From: JASLDZ01 sp964242895
GTDB lineage: Bacteria > Pseudomonadota > Alphaproteobacteria > Caulobacterales > Caulobacteraceae
Assembly (NCBI GenBank): GCA_964242895.1
Contig: CAXTBN010000005.1
Location: forward strand, 23,970 to 87,969
Direction: 5' to 3'
DNA length: 64,000 nucleotides
The notes under the pieces: model-generated
The model's database searches: none
Seen by the model: only the letters and a program-made list of their open reading frames with translations
What the model was told of the DNA's origin: nothing
Position numbers and translations under genes: made by a program
Shown: positions 27,137-35,914 of the stretch, piece after piece
Layout of the letters: every line of letters begins with the position of its first letter
How positions within the stretch are numbered: position 1 is the first letter of the stretch

Positions 27137-27756
27137 CCGCCCGTCAGCCGCAGGAACTCCGCGCGGGTGCGGGCGTCGTCGCGCACGTGTCCGGACAGGT
27201 AGCTGGTCGAGAGCTTGGAGCCGCGGGTGTTCACGCCGCGCAGCGTCATGCAGCTGTGCTCGGCCTCGATCACCACGCCGACGCCGTGGGGCTGCAGCAC
27301 CTCCTCGATGGCGCGACCGATCTCGGCGGTCATCTTCTCCTGGATCTGCAGGCGCCGGGCGAAGCCGTGGGTCACGCGCGCCAGCTTCGAGATGCCCACC
27401 ACGCGGTTGTTGGGCAGGTAGCCGATGTGCGCGCGGCCGATCACCGGCAGCATGTGGTGCTCGCAGCAGCTGACGAACGGAATGTCGCGCAGCACCACCA
27501 GCTGGTCGTAGCCGCCGACCTCCTTGAAGGTCTTGGCCAAGTAGCCGCGCGGGTCGGTCTCGTAGCCGGCGAACAGCTCGCGGTAGGAGCGCGTGACGCG
27601 GGCGGGGGTGTCGTGCAGGCCCTCGCGGTCGGGATCGTCGCCCGCCCAGGCCAGCAGTGTGCGCACGGCGGCCTCCGCCTCGGCGGCCGAGGGGCGACCG
27701 TCGGTGCGCGTGCGGGGCGGCAGCTCGCCGGAGACGTCGTCGAAATCTTCTTCCAT
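27133..27756 (-). CDS. folE: GTP cyclohydrolase I
   Basis: 207 aa. The active site FVSCCEHHMLPVIGRAHIGY has the zinc cysteine and histidines; later motifs are LQIQEKMTAEIGRAI and SCMTLRGVN. It converts GTP to 7,8-dihydroneopterin triphosphate, the first step of folate (and queuosine precursor) synthesis. The length is normal. It is followed on the other strand by the retropepsin gene and preceded, 9 bp away, by an EamA transporter gene on the same strand. Confidence 0.96.
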   Translation of the reverse strand: MEEDFDDVSGELPPRTRTDGRPSAAEAEAAVRTLLAWAGDDPDREGLHDTPARVTRSYRELFAGYETDPRGYLAKTFKEVGGYDQLVVLRDIPFVSCCEHHMLPVIGRAHIGYLPNNRVVGISKLARVTHGFARRLQIQEKMTAEIGRAIEEVLQPHGVGVVIEAEHSCMTLRGVNTRGSKLSTSYLSGHVRDDARTRAEFLRLTGG

Positions 27757-27765
27757 GGGCGCGAT

Positions 27766-28701
27766 CTAGGACGTCGTCGCCGCGTGCGGAAGCGCCGCGG
27801 CGGCCTCGCCCTCCGCCTCGCCCTGCGCCGGCGCCGGGACGCGCCCGCCGGCCTGGGCGAGCGCCACGCCCGCCAGGGCGACGGCTCCGCCCAGCGCCTG
27901 CACGGGCGTCACCGCCTCGCCGAACGCCCACCAGCCCAGGAGCGCGGCGACCACCGGTTGGACCAGCACGGCGACGGCGGCCCGCGAGACGGGCAGCCGC
28001 CCCAGCGACCAGGCGATCGCCCCCTGCCCGCTCACGTGCACCAGCCCCAGCCCCACGCACGCCGCCCAGCCCAGGGCGCTTGCGGGCAGGAGCGGCTCGC
28101 GCATGGCCAGCGCCCCCACGAGCAGCAGAGGCAGGCCGACCAGCGCCGTCCACAGCATCAGCGCCGAGGTGGACGCCGTGTCCCGCGCCCGCCGAACGGC
28201 CAGGAAGTACGCCCCGTACCAGACCGCCGTCAGGGCGGAGAGGGCGTCGCCCAGCGCCGGCCGGTCGCCCGGCCCGACGCCGCCGTGCCGTGCGAAGCCC
28301 ATGGTCACCGCGCCGGCGATGGCGACGGCCATGCCGAGCAGGAACAGGGCGCGCGGCCGCTCGCGGAAGAACAGCCAGCCAACCACCGTGACCAGAACCG
28401 GCGTCAGGTTCGACAGCACGGTGGAGTTGGCGACGGAGGTGTAGTGGATGGCGTAGTGCCAGAAGGCGAGGTCGCAGGCGAAGAAGCCGCCCGCCCACAG
28501 CATGGCCGCGCTCGGCCGCCCCGCCCCGCCGTTGCGCGCCGCCAGCCACGTCAGCAGCGGCAAGGCGAGCCCAAGACGCCACATGCCGATGGCGGTCGGC
28601 CCGGCGTCGGCCAGGCGCACCAGCACGGGGTTGCAGCCGATCAGGCAGGCGCCCGCGATCAGGACGAGGAGCGCGCGCCGGTCGGTCATGGAGCGCGGCA
28701 T
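27766..28701 (-). CDS. DMT-superfamily (EamA) transporter
   Basis: 311 aa from the ATG at 28701; ATG 28689 is also possible. There are ten hydrophobic segments in two EamA repeats (for example LLVLIAGACLIGCNPVLVRL, and TALVGLPLLLVGALAM in the second half). It is an inner-membrane drug/metabolite exporter family; the substrate cannot be read from the sequence. It ends 9 bp before folE on the same strand and may share its transcript. Confidence 0.88.
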   Translation of the reverse strand: MPRSMTDRRALLVLIAGACLIGCNPVLVRLADAGPTAIGMWRLGLALPLLTWLAARNGGAGRPSAAMLWAGGFFACDLAFWHYAIHYTSVANSTVLSNLTPVLVTVVGWLFFRERPRALFLLGMAVAIAGAVTMGFARHGGVGPGDRPALGDALSALTAVWYGAYFLAVRRARDTASTSALMLWTALVGLPLLLVGALAMREPLLPASALGWAACVGLGLVHVSGQGAIAWSLGRLPVSRAAVAVLVQPVVAALLGWWAFGEAVTPVQALGGAVALAGVALAQAGGRVPAPAQGEAEGEAAAALPHAATTS

Positions 28702-28898
28702 GGCCCAGGCGCCGGACGCGCTCAACCCCGCCTCGCCCCGCCGCTGTCGCGTCACGCTCAGAACGCGTGACAGGGGTGACAGGCGACGAGCGGACCGTTC
28801 CTGGACCAACAACGTCGAGAGCCGGGGCGCGGTGCGGGGCGGAGAGACACCGTCACGGGCTCAGGCTACGGCCGCCGCGAGCGGCGGGGACAAACGCC

Positions 28899-29828
28899 TC
28901 AGCCGAGGCCCGTCAGACGGCGCACCTCCGCGGGCGAAGCCCCCGCGGCCCGAAGCTCCGCAAGCGGTCGCGCGCCGTTGCGCTTGGCCAGGCGCTTGCC
29001 GTCGGGGCCGAGGATGAGCGGGTGGTGGCGGTACGCCGGCTCCGGCAGGCCCAAGAGCGCCTGCAGCAGCCGCTGGCCGTGCGCCGCCTCCTGCAGGTCG
29101 TCGCCGCGGATCACGTGGGTCACGCCTTGCAGGGCGTCGTCGACCACCACGGCGAGGTGGTAGGCGACGCCCACGTCGCGGCGCGCCAGCACCATGTCGC
29201 CCAGGCGCTCAGGACGGGCGGAGATGCGGCCCGAGCCGTCGGGGCCTGAGCCCTCCTCGGTGAAGGCGAGCGCCTCCCAGACCGGGCCGAGCGCGCCGCG
29301 CGCCGCATCCAGCGACAGGCGCCAGGCGAAGGGCTCGCCCGCCTCCAGCCTCCGCGCCTCCTCGGACGGCGCGAGCGGGCCGCCGCGGAAGGCGGGCGCC
29401 ACGCCGGCGTCTCCCGGTCCGTGCGGGGCGGAGGCTGCGGCCTGCGCCACCTCGCGCCGCGTGCGGAAGCAGCGATAGACGAGGCCGCGCCCGCGCAGGC
29501 GGTCGAGGGCGGCGGCGTAGTCGTCCAGGTGCTCGGACTGGCGGCGCACGGGCGTCTCCCAGCGGAGGCCGAGCCAGGCGAGGTCGTCGAGGATCCCGCG
29601 CTCCCACTCCGGGCGGACGCGGGTCGCGTCGATGTCCTCGATCCGCAGGAGGAAACGGCCGCTCGCCGCCCGCGCCGCGTCCCACGCCGTCAGCGCGGCG
29701 TAGGCGTGACCCAGGTGGAGCGGGCCCGTGGGCGACGGGGCGAAGCGCGTCACGAACGGACGGGCGGACACCTCGAGGGCGGGCGCACCGACCCCGGCCT
29801 GTTCCGCCTCGACCGGCCTCGCCGTCAC
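28899..29828 (-). CDS. gluQ: glutamyl-Q tRNA(Asp) synthetase (GluQRS)
   Basis: 309 aa. The class I signatures are FAPSPTGPLHLGHAYAA (HIGH) and DGKRLAKRNGA (KMSKS-like). It is short because it lacks the anticodon-binding domain of GluRS, which is the mark of GluQRS. The enzyme activates glutamate and attaches it to queuosine-34 of tRNA-Asp. The zinc-binding cysteine region is reduced (YRCFRTRREV). Confidence 0.92.
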   Translation of the reverse strand: MTARPVEAEQAGVGAPALEVSARPFVTRFAPSPTGPLHLGHAYAALTAWDAARAASGRFLLRIEDIDATRVRPEWERGILDDLAWLGLRWETPVRRQSEHLDDYAAALDRLRGRGLVYRCFRTRREVAQAAASAPHGPGDAGVAPAFRGGPLAPSEEARRLEAGEPFAWRLSLDAARGALGPVWEALAFTEEGSGPDGSGRISARPERLGDMVLARRDVGVAYHLAVVVDDALQGVTHVIRGDDLQEAAHGQRLLQALLGLPEPAYRHHPLILGPDGKRLAKRNGARPLAELRAAGASPAEVRRLTGLG

Positions 29829-29847
29829 GTCTTGCGGTGCGGCAGGC

Positions 29848-30258
29848 TCACCCTCGCGGCATCAGCCCGCTCGCGCCGCCGAGCCCGGAGAGTGATTGGG
29901 CGTGCGTCAGCACCATGTCGCACACCTTGGTCTTTATCTTACCCTTGAGGCTGTCCATCGAGAACGTCGAGCCGCCGCCCATCTGCAGCATGCCGCCCTG
30001 GCCCGCGGCGTAGCCCGGGTTCTGCGTGGCGCCCTGGCCCTTCAAGCGGCTCATCACCGAACCGGCCATCGAGCCCTCGCCCAGGTATTTGTTCTTGACG
30101 CAGTAGCCGATCACCCCGGCCGCGTTGCCCGCGCCCACCGACGACACGTCGGGGGCCAAGCCGCCCATGCCGCCGAGCGCGCCCATGCTGGGGAGCTGCG
30201 CCCGAGCGGCGGTCCCGGCCGCCAGCGTGAGGGCTGCGAGGGAGAGAGCGAGTCGCAC
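29848..30258 (-). CDS. DUF2501 family exported protein
   Basis: 136 aa from GTG 30258, which has GGAGG six nt upstream. The N-terminus LALSLAALTLAAGTAARAQ is a clear signal peptide. The mature part has NAAGVIGYCVKNKYL, GSVMSRLKG and KIKTKVCDMVLTHAQSL, matching DUF2501 (YjjA-like). The two cysteines could form a disulphide in the periplasm. The function is unknown. Confidence 0.85.
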   Translation of the reverse strand: MRLALSLAALTLAAGTAARAQLPSMGALGGMGGLAPDVSSVGAGNAAGVIGYCVKNKYLGEGSMAGSVMSRLKGQGATQNPGYAAGQGGMLQMGGGSTFSMDSLKGKIKTKVCDMVLTHAQSLSGLGGASGLMPRG

Positions 30259-30369
30259 CGGGACATCCTCCAGGAGTGCGAAAATGGTGCGCGGCGGCGG
30301 CGGCGCCGTCAAAGCGGTGCGGTGTCGCGCGCCCTTGCCTCCCGCAGCCCCGCGAGGTTGAACGCGGCC

Positions 30370-31080
30370 ATGCCCGCGCGCTCCCCGCCCGACGCCGACG
30401 TCATCGCCGCCGCCCGGCGTGCCCTGGCCTCGGCCGACCCGGCGCTGGCGGAGCTGGACGCGCGCATCGCGCCGTTTCCCTGGCGCTCCCGCCTGCCGGG
30501 CATGGAGGGTCTGGTCCGCTCCATCGTCGGCCAGCAGGTGTCCACGCTCGCGGCCGACGCGGTGTGGGGGCGGCTGGAGGCGGCGATCGCCGGACCGGTG
30601 ACCGCAGCCGCGCTGCTGGCGCTGGACGATGCGGCCTACCGGGCCTGCGGCTTCTCCGGCCAGAAGACGCGCTACGCCAAGGGCATCGCCCAGGCGGTGC
30701 AGGACGGCGCGATCGACTTCGCCGACCTCCCGGAGGACGACGACGACGCCCTGGCGGCGCTGACCGCGCTTAAGGGCGTGGGGACCTGGACGGCGGAGGT
30801 GCACCTGATGATGGCCGAGCACCGGCTGGACGCCTTTCCGGCGGGCGACATCGCCGTGCAGGAGGCCGTGCGCTGGCTCGACGGCCTGGAGGCCCGGCCC
30901 TCCACGGAGGCCACCTACGCCCGCGCCGAGGCGTGGCGTCCGCACCGCGCCGTCGCCGCGCACCTGCTCTGGGAGTGGTATGTGGCGGTGAAGGCGGGCG
31001 ACCTGCCCGACCCGGTCTCGCCCGAGCGACGGGTCAGCGAGCGCGCAGCCTCCGCGGCGCGCCGCCGGGCGGCGGCCTGA
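30370..31080 (+). CDS. DNA-3-methyladenine glycosylase II (AlkA-like, HhH-GPD)
   Basis: 236 aa from ATG 30370. MEGLVRSIVGQQVSTLAAD starts the HhH-GPD domain; the helix-hairpin-helix is LKGVGTWTAEV and the catalytic Asp is D160 in FPAGDIAVQEAV. It removes alkylated purines from DNA. It is shorter than E. coli AlkA because it lacks the N-terminal domain, which is common in proteobacteria. Its stop overlaps the start of the esterase gene (TGATG). Confidence 0.92.
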   Translation: MPARSPPDADVIAAARRALASADPALAELDARIAPFPWRSRLPGMEGLVRSIVGQQVSTLAADAVWGRLEAAIAGPVTAAALLALDDAAYRACGFSGQKTRYAKGIAQAVQDGAIDFADLPEDDDDALAALTALKGVGTWTAEVHLMMAEHRLDAFPAGDIAVQEAVRWLDGLEARPSTEATYARAEAWRPHRAVAAHLLWEWYVAVKAGDLPDPVSPERRVSERAASAARRRAAA

Positions 31081-31784
31081 TGGCCGGCCTCGGCGGACTG
31101 GACGGGCCGCGGCGCGCGCCGGCGGCGGGAGGGCGGCCCTCCAGCCTGGTGGTGTTCGTCCACGGCTACGGCTCCAACGGCGACGACCTGATCGGGCTGG
31201 CGCCCGCCCTGGCCTCGGCGCTGCCGAACACGGCCTTCGCGTCGCCCGACGCGCCGCAGCCGGTGCCGGGCTATCCGAGCGGCTTCCAGTGGTTCCCCAT
31301 CTCGCAGCTCGACCCGGCGCTGATGGCCTCGGGCGTGCGCCAGGCGGCCGGCGCCCTGGACCGCTTCATCGACGCGGAGCTGCGCCGGCTGGAGCTGCCG
31401 CCGTCGGCCTGCGCGCTGGTGGGCTTCAGCCAGGGCACGATGATGAGCCTGCACGTGGGCCCGCGCCGGTCGGAGCCGCTGGCCGCGGTCGTCGGCTTCT
31501 CCGGCCTGCTGACCGCGCCCGAGCGCCTGACCTCCGAGGTGCGCAGCCGCCCGCCCGTGCTGCTGGTCCATGGCGCGCAGGACGACCGCATCCCCGTCCA
31601 CGCCCTGGCGGCGGCGCGCGAGGGGCTGGCGCAGGCGGGCGTGGGCTGCCGCTGGCGGATCGAGCCGCGCCTGCCGCACTCCATCGGCCCGGCCGGGATC
31701 GACGACGCGGGCGCCTTCCTGCGCGACGCCTTCGCCGGCCGCCTGGCGGGCTGGAGCGGGCCGGAGCGCACGCCGGCCGGCTGA
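31080..31784 (+). CDS. phospholipase/carboxylesterase family alpha/beta hydrolase
   Basis: 234 aa from ATG 31080. The catalytic triad is S117 in VGFSQGTMM, D168 in HGAQDDRIPV and H200 in RLPHSIG. The oxyanion region is VVFVHGYGSNGDDLIGL. This is the small carboxylesterase/acyl-protein thioesterase family (PF02230). It overlaps the glycosylase gene by one base and is probably co-translated. The substrate is unknown. Confidence 0.9.
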   Translation: MAGLGGLDGPRRAPAAGGRPSSLVVFVHGYGSNGDDLIGLAPALASALPNTAFASPDAPQPVPGYPSGFQWFPISQLDPALMASGVRQAAGALDRFIDAELRRLELPPSACALVGFSQGTMMSLHVGPRRSEPLAAVVGFSGLLTAPERLTSEVRSRPPVLLVHGAQDDRIPVHALAAAREGLAQAGVGCRWRIEPRLPHSIGPAGIDDAGAFLRDAFAGRLAGWSGPERTPAG

Positions 31785-31929
31785 CGCGGCCGTCATTGGC
31801 GTGTCGCGGGCGCGGGCGTAGTCTTGTCGCGTCGGAGGCGGCTTGGTCGATTCTCCGGTCGAGCCAGGGAGGAGCGGTCTTCAAGAGGACGTTCGCGATT
31901 CCGGCGCCTCACGTACGGACGGCGGGACC

Positions 31930-32490
31930 ATGCAGGTCCTGAGCCGCCCGCCGTCCGGCCATCCCGCCCTGGTGCTGAACGCCGACTTCCGGCCGCTCAG
32001 CTATTATCCGCTGTCGCTGTGGCCCTGGCAGGAGACGGTCAAGGCCGTGTTCCTCGACCGCGTCGACGTGGTCTCCACCTACGACCAGGTGGTGCGCTCG
32101 CCCTCGTTCGAGATGGCCCTGCCCAGCGTGGTGGCGCTGAAGAGCTACGTGACGCAGGACCGCACGCCCGCCTTCACCCGCTTCAACCTGTTCCTTCGCG
32201 ACGCCTTCTCCTGCCAGTACTGCGGCCACGGCGAGGACCTGACCTTCGACCACGTGATCCCCCGCTCGCGCGGCGGGAGGACCAGCTGGGAGAACATCGT
32301 CACCGCCTGCGCGCCCTGCAACCTGCGCAAGGGCGGCCGCACGCCCCGGGAGGCGCAGATGCCGCCGGCCCGCCCCGCCCGCCGTCCCACGACCTACGAG
32401 CTGCAGGACCTCGGCCGTCGCTTCCCGCCCCACCACCTTCACCAGAGCTGGATGGACTACTTGTACTGGGACATCGAACTGGAGCCTTGA
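31930..32490 (+). CDS. HNH endonuclease (integration target gene)
   Basis: 186 aa from ATG 31930. The HNH domain has two CxxC pairs and the catalytic core: CQYCGHGEDLTFDHVIPRSR, then GRTSWENIVTACAPCN. It is a stand-alone HNH nuclease widespread in alphaproteobacteria; its cellular role is unknown. The last eight codons lie in the left direct repeat, so the 3' end now present comes partly from the integrated element, yet the encoded C-terminus (YLYWDIELEP) is unchanged. The displaced original 3' end is at 56968-57005. Confidence 0.92.
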   Translation: MQVLSRPPSGHPALVLNADFRPLSYYPLSLWPWQETVKAVFLDRVDVVSTYDQVVRSPSFEMALPSVVALKSYVTQDRTPAFTRFNLFLRDAFSCQYCGHGEDLTFDHVIPRSRGGRTSWENIVTACAPCNLRKGGRTPREAQMPPARPARRPTTYELQDLGRRFPPHHLHQSWMDYLYWDIELEP

Positions 32491-32491
32491 G
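32454..32491 (+). repeat. attL: left 38-bp direct repeat of the integrative element
   Basis: GGACTAC-T-TGTACTGG... to ...GGAGCC-T-TGAG matches 56968-57005 at 36 of 38 positions, with an uninterrupted 25-bp identical core at 32462-32486. The two differences (T/C) fall at third or wobble positions of the HNH gene (TTG/CTG Leu, CCT/CCC Pro). The recombination crossover should lie in the 25-bp core. Confidence 0.9.
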
Positions 32492-32589
32492 GGTTCGCAC
32501 CGGGTCGCGAGGGTGTTGTCGGTCTAGGCACGGCAAGGGGTTGGGCGTAGTCTCCAGCTCACTCGGGTGCTCACCGGTTAGGTCCGGCG

Positions 32590-32609
32590 TGATGACCCGG
32601 TGGTGACCC
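32590..32609 (+). repeat. candidate left integrase arm-type sites
   Basis: TGATGACCC (32590) and TGGTGACCC (32601) are direct repeats 11 bp apart, just upstream of the integrase start. The same paired arrangement occurs inside the right end at 56881 and 56892. Repeats of this kind near both attachment sites are typical of arm sites for tyrosine integrases. Confidence 0.5.
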
Positions 32610-32624
32610 GGGTCGGCGGCCAAC

Positions 32625-33887
32625 ATGAACGACGAAGGCAGGAAGGCCCGGCTCGGGCGACGGTCCGTTGGCGACGCTGCGCCAGAGGCGGCGCGCTACA
32701 CGGTATGGGACACCGAGCTGAAGGGCTTCGGCCTACGCGTCGCTCCCACGGGCACGAAGACGTACGTCGTGCGCTACCGGGCCGGCGGCGGCCGGAGAGG
32801 CACGCTGCGTCAGCTTGTGATCGGGCGCCACGGCGCGCTCACGCCGGACCAGGCCCGCGACGCAGCGGAGAAGGCGCTCGCCGCCGTCCAACTCGGCGAG
32901 GATCCCCAGGCGGCTAGAGCGGAGAAGCGGGCCGAGCTGACGGTCGACGAACTCTGCGACCTGTACCTGTTGGAAGGCGTCGCGACGAAGAAGGCGTCCA
33001 CGATCTACATCGACCGGACGCGCATCGCGCGGCACATCAAGCCCACGCTCGGCCGCCTGAAGGTGTCGGAGGTGGAGCGCGCGGACGTCGAGCGCATGAT
33101 GCGCGACGTCGCCGAGGGCAGGACCAAGCACCCCGACGCTCCTTGGGTTCGCGGGGGCAAGGCCGCGGCGACTCGCGCCGTCGGGCTGCTCAGCGGGATA
33201 TTCACCTTCGCCGTCGGTCGCAAGCTGCGGCCCGACAATCCCGCGGCCGGGGTGGACCGCTTCAAGGATGTCCGCCGCGAACGCTTCCTCTCGCCCGCTG
33301 AGCTCGGCCGCCTGGGCGACGTGCTGACGGCCATGGAGGCTGAGGGCGCGGACTGGCGTCCGGTGGCCATCGTGCGGATGTTGGCGCTCTCCGGCGCGCG
33401 AAAGAACGAGGTGGCGCGCCTGCGGTGGTCGGAGGTGGACGCAGAGCGCGGCTTCTTACGGCTCGAGGACAGCAAGACGGGGCGCAAGGCCGTCCGCGTC
33501 GGCGCGCCCGTGCTCGAGCTGCTGGCCGCCCTGCCCCGGGCCAAGGGCGCGGTCTACGTTTTCCCGGACCCTTCAGACGCCGCGCAGCCCTACCGCCGGC
33601 TGGACTGGGCGTGGGTCGGGATGCGGAAGCGCGCGGGCATGGCGGACTTGCGCCTTCACGATCTTCGTCACTCGTTCGCGTCAGTCGGGCTCGCCTCCGG
33701 CCAGACGCTCCCGCTCATCGGCAAGCTCCTGGGCCACGCGCATGTCGCCACCACAAGCCGCTACGCGCACCTGGCCGACGATCCGGTCCAGGCTGCGGCC
33801 GAGCGCATTTCGCAGACGATCCAAGGTGCGTTGACCGGGCGGTCGGGTGAAGTCGTCGCTCTCAAGGAGAGCGGGCATGGACGATGA
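32625..33887 (+). CDS. int: tyrosine recombinase / phage integrase (P4-type, DUF4102 N-terminus)
   Basis: 420 aa. The N-terminal arm-binding domain (ELKGFGLRVAPTGTKTYVVR, LGRHGALTPDQAR-like) is followed by a SAM-like core-binding domain (about 105-200) and a catalytic domain with R259 (SGARKNEVARLRW), H345-x-x-R348 (LHDLRHSFAS), H371 (LLGHAHVATTSRY) and nucleophile Y380. All catalytic residues are present. It should integrate the element at the HNH gene. It starts about 135 bp inside the left repeat and overlaps the next gene by 11 bp. Confidence 0.96.
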   Translation: MNDEGRKARLGRRSVGDAAPEAARYTVWDTELKGFGLRVAPTGTKTYVVRYRAGGGRRGTLRQLVIGRHGALTPDQARDAAEKALAAVQLGEDPQAARAEKRAELTVDELCDLYLLEGVATKKASTIYIDRTRIARHIKPTLGRLKVSEVERADVERMMRDVAEGRTKHPDAPWVRGGKAAATRAVGLLSGIFTFAVGRKLRPDNPAAGVDRFKDVRRERFLSPAELGRLGDVLTAMEAEGADWRPVAIVRMLALSGARKNEVARLRWSEVDAERGFLRLEDSKTGRKAVRVGAPVLELLAALPRAKGAVYVFPDPSDAAQPYRRLDWAWVGMRKRAGMADLRLHDLRHSFASVGLASGQTLPLIGKLLGHAHVATTSRYAHLADDPVQAAAERISQTIQGALTGRSGEVVALKESGHGR

Positions 33888-34581
33888 AAGCCCCGAGCCA
33901 GAGCTCCTGCCCTTCACAGAAGAGTTGGCTCTGCGGGAGGGCCTGTACGATGACGACGACGATGACCTAGACGACGAGCTGCTCTACAGCGCTGAACTGG
34001 CGAAGTACCAAGCCAACCTCGCCCGACGCCGCGAGGAGGAGCTTGATCCGGAGAGACACCCGTTCTCCACGTTCTTCATCAAGATCATACTGCGGGAGAA
34101 TAGCCTCGGTGAGTTGCCCCACGCGAGCGACGTCGGAAACGCCGCCTTCTCTGGCTCGGAACGGCTCGCGTGGGCCACGCGGGCGGCCGCGATAGCCGAA
34201 GACTCGCTGCAGGAGGCTCTCCGCGGCTGTGACGCCGCCAAGCGGGAGGCGATCCTTTCGGCCGTTGCGGAGGCGGCGTTCACGGGTCTGTACCTAGCAG
34301 AGCACCTCGTTCAGCCGATCGTCGAACAGCACACGCGGCTGGTCCAGAGCCGGTTCCGGAACACGGACGCGGCGTCAGCAGCACGGCGCCGGGTCGACTG
34401 GCGACAGGGCGCGCAACGCATCTGGGCCGAGCACCCCACCTGGAAGACGCACGCCGTCGCGAACGAACTCAAACGGGCCGGGGTCGCTGCCCAGAGCGTC
34501 GACGTCGCCTCGATCAGCCGAGCGATCAAGGGGCTGGCCCCGGAAACATCACCGTCGTTCAAGCCGACCGGGCCCGCCTGA
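33877..34581 (+). CDS. hypothetical element protein with acidic N-terminus
   Basis: 234 aa from ATG 33877 with AAGGAGA upstream; it overlaps the integrase end by 11 bp and is probably co-translated. An acidic run (DDDDDDLDDELL) lies near residue 30. The middle is helical. The C-terminus WAEHPTWKTHAVANELKRAG followed by SISRAIKGL resembles a helix-turn-helix or KfrA-like DNA-binding end, but this is weak. I do not recognise the family. Confidence 0.75.
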   Translation: MDDESPEPELLPFTEELALREGLYDDDDDDLDDELLYSAELAKYQANLARRREEELDPERHPFSTFFIKIILRENSLGELPHASDVGNAAFSGSERLAWATRAAAIAEDSLQEALRGCDAAKREAILSAVAEAAFTGLYLAEHLVQPIVEQHTRLVQSRFRNTDAASAARRRVDWRQGAQRIWAEHPTWKTHAVANELKRAGVAAQSVDVASISRAIKGLAPETSPSFKPTGPA

Positions 34582-34681
34582 CCATCGTCACGATTGTCCT
34601 GACATTCGCACGTTGGTCTGTTTTCACGTTTCGTTCTCCGGCGCATCTGTGGGTCTCAACTGATCCGCAGGAGTGCCGCCT

Positions 34682-34909
34682 ATGTCGAACACCACCGCGC
34701 CGTCCACCGACGATCGCTACGTCACCGACGTTGAAGCCGCCGAACTGCTCGGCTTGAGTAAGTCCTACCTCAAGCAGCTGCGCGGCATCGGCGGCGGCCC
34801 GCGCTACGCCAAGATCGCGGACAAGGTGGTGCGCTACCGGGTGCAGGACCTCCACGCCTGGGCGGCCACGAAGACGGTCGGATCGACCTCGGAGCGGGAG
34901 GCGGCGTAA
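34682..34909 (+). CDS. AlpA/excisionase-like helix-turn-helix protein (HTH_17)
   Basis: 75 aa from ATG 34682 with AGGAG about 10 nt upstream; GTG 34673 is an alternative. RYVTDVEAAELLGLSKSYLK followed by GGGPRYAKIADKVVRYRVQDLHAW is the MerR-type HTH_17 layout used by AlpA-like regulators and excisionases. In integrative elements such proteins control integrase or excision. It is preceded by about 100 bp of AT-richer leader, a likely promoter. Confidence 0.85.
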   Translation: MSNTTAPSTDDRYVTDVEAAELLGLSKSYLKQLRGIGGGPRYAKIADKVVRYRVQDLHAWAATKTVGSTSEREAA

Positions 34910-34912
34910 GCC

Positions 34913-35914
34913 ATGCGCCGCGACAGAAACCCCTACGAGACGGACTGTCTTCCGCTAGACGCCATCGACGTCGAGGATCGGCTGAGGCCGCTGGACCAAG
35001 CGCACGTGCGGCGGCTAGCCGCTTCGATCCGCGCCATCGGCCTGCAGACGCCCATCACGGTTCGGTACGATCGCGACCCTGACGCGGGTGGTCGCGCTCT
35101 CCTGGTGGCGGGCGCCCACCGGCTCGCGGCCTTGAGGGAGCTCGGCGAGACGGACGCTAGGGTGTTCGTGGCGAACGACGATCCCGACTTCGCCATGCTT
35201 TGGGAGATCGAGGAAAATTTCGCTCGCCAAGAACTGAGCGACGCCCAGCGCGCCGATCACCACGCCCGGCGCGAGGCCATCCTCGTGCGGAGGGGTGAGG
35301 TTGCCGCGCCTGGTAAGGGTGGCGACCGCCGATCAACGGCGAAGTCTGCCGTTGGTCCATCCTATGCGCGCCACGCCGCCGAACAGCTCGGCGCGAGCGA
35401 ACGCACCGTCAGGCAGGACCTCCGCCGCGGGAAGAGCATCGCCCCTGACGTGCTGCGGGAGGTGGAAGGCACGTCTCTGGACCGAGGTGTGGTGCTCGAC
35501 GAGCTGGCCTCCACGCCGCGTGAGGAACAGCCGGCCAAGCTGGCAGAGATCGTTCAGCGCCGCGCAGCGCCCCCGCCGTCGCCGTCAGTCACCACCATCG
35601 CCGACCGGGCCGAAGCTGCGCCACCACCTGCTGAGCTGGAACCCACGCCAGCGGAGGTTGCCGGAGAGGTCGCGACGCCCCCCACGCCCACGCACGGGTC
35701 GGCTGCGCAGGTGGTGCTCGACGCGATCGGGCCCGAGGCCACCGCCGCCCTGGCCCGGGTGATCGGGGCTGCCGACGACAATATGCGCGGCCGGTTCAGG
35801 GCTGTGATCTCAGCCGCAGCCTCACGGCTTCGCGCGGAGCAACTGGCCGGCGACGCAGCGCCGCCCGGGCGGTGGCGAGCCGAGCTCAACAGAGCAGGAG
35901 AACTTGTCCGATGA
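34913..35914 (+). CDS. ParB/Srx-domain protein
   Basis: 333 aa. The N-terminal ParB fold has LRPLDQAHVRRLAASI, GLQTPITVR, LLVAGAHRLAALREL (the GxxRxxA-like box) and EENFARQELSDAQRADH. The helix-turn-helix region is ASERTVRQDLRRGK. The C-terminal third is Pro/Ala-rich and then helical. Without a ParA gene nearby, it more likely acts as a phage-type ParB-like regulator or CTPase than in partition. The stop overlaps the next ATG (ATGA). Confidence 0.87.
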   Translation: MRRDRNPYETDCLPLDAIDVEDRLRPLDQAHVRRLAASIRAIGLQTPITVRYDRDPDAGGRALLVAGAHRLAALRELGETDARVFVANDDPDFAMLWEIEENFARQELSDAQRADHHARREAILVRRGEVAAPGKGGDRRSTAKSAVGPSYARHAAEQLGASERTVRQDLRRGKSIAPDVLREVEGTSLDRGVVLDELASTPREEQPAKLAEIVQRRAAPPPSPSVTTIADRAEAAPPPAELEPTPAEVAGEVATPPTPTHGSAAQVVLDAIGPEATAALARVIGAADDNMRGRFRAVISAAASRLRAEQLAGDAAPPGRWRAELNRAGELVR

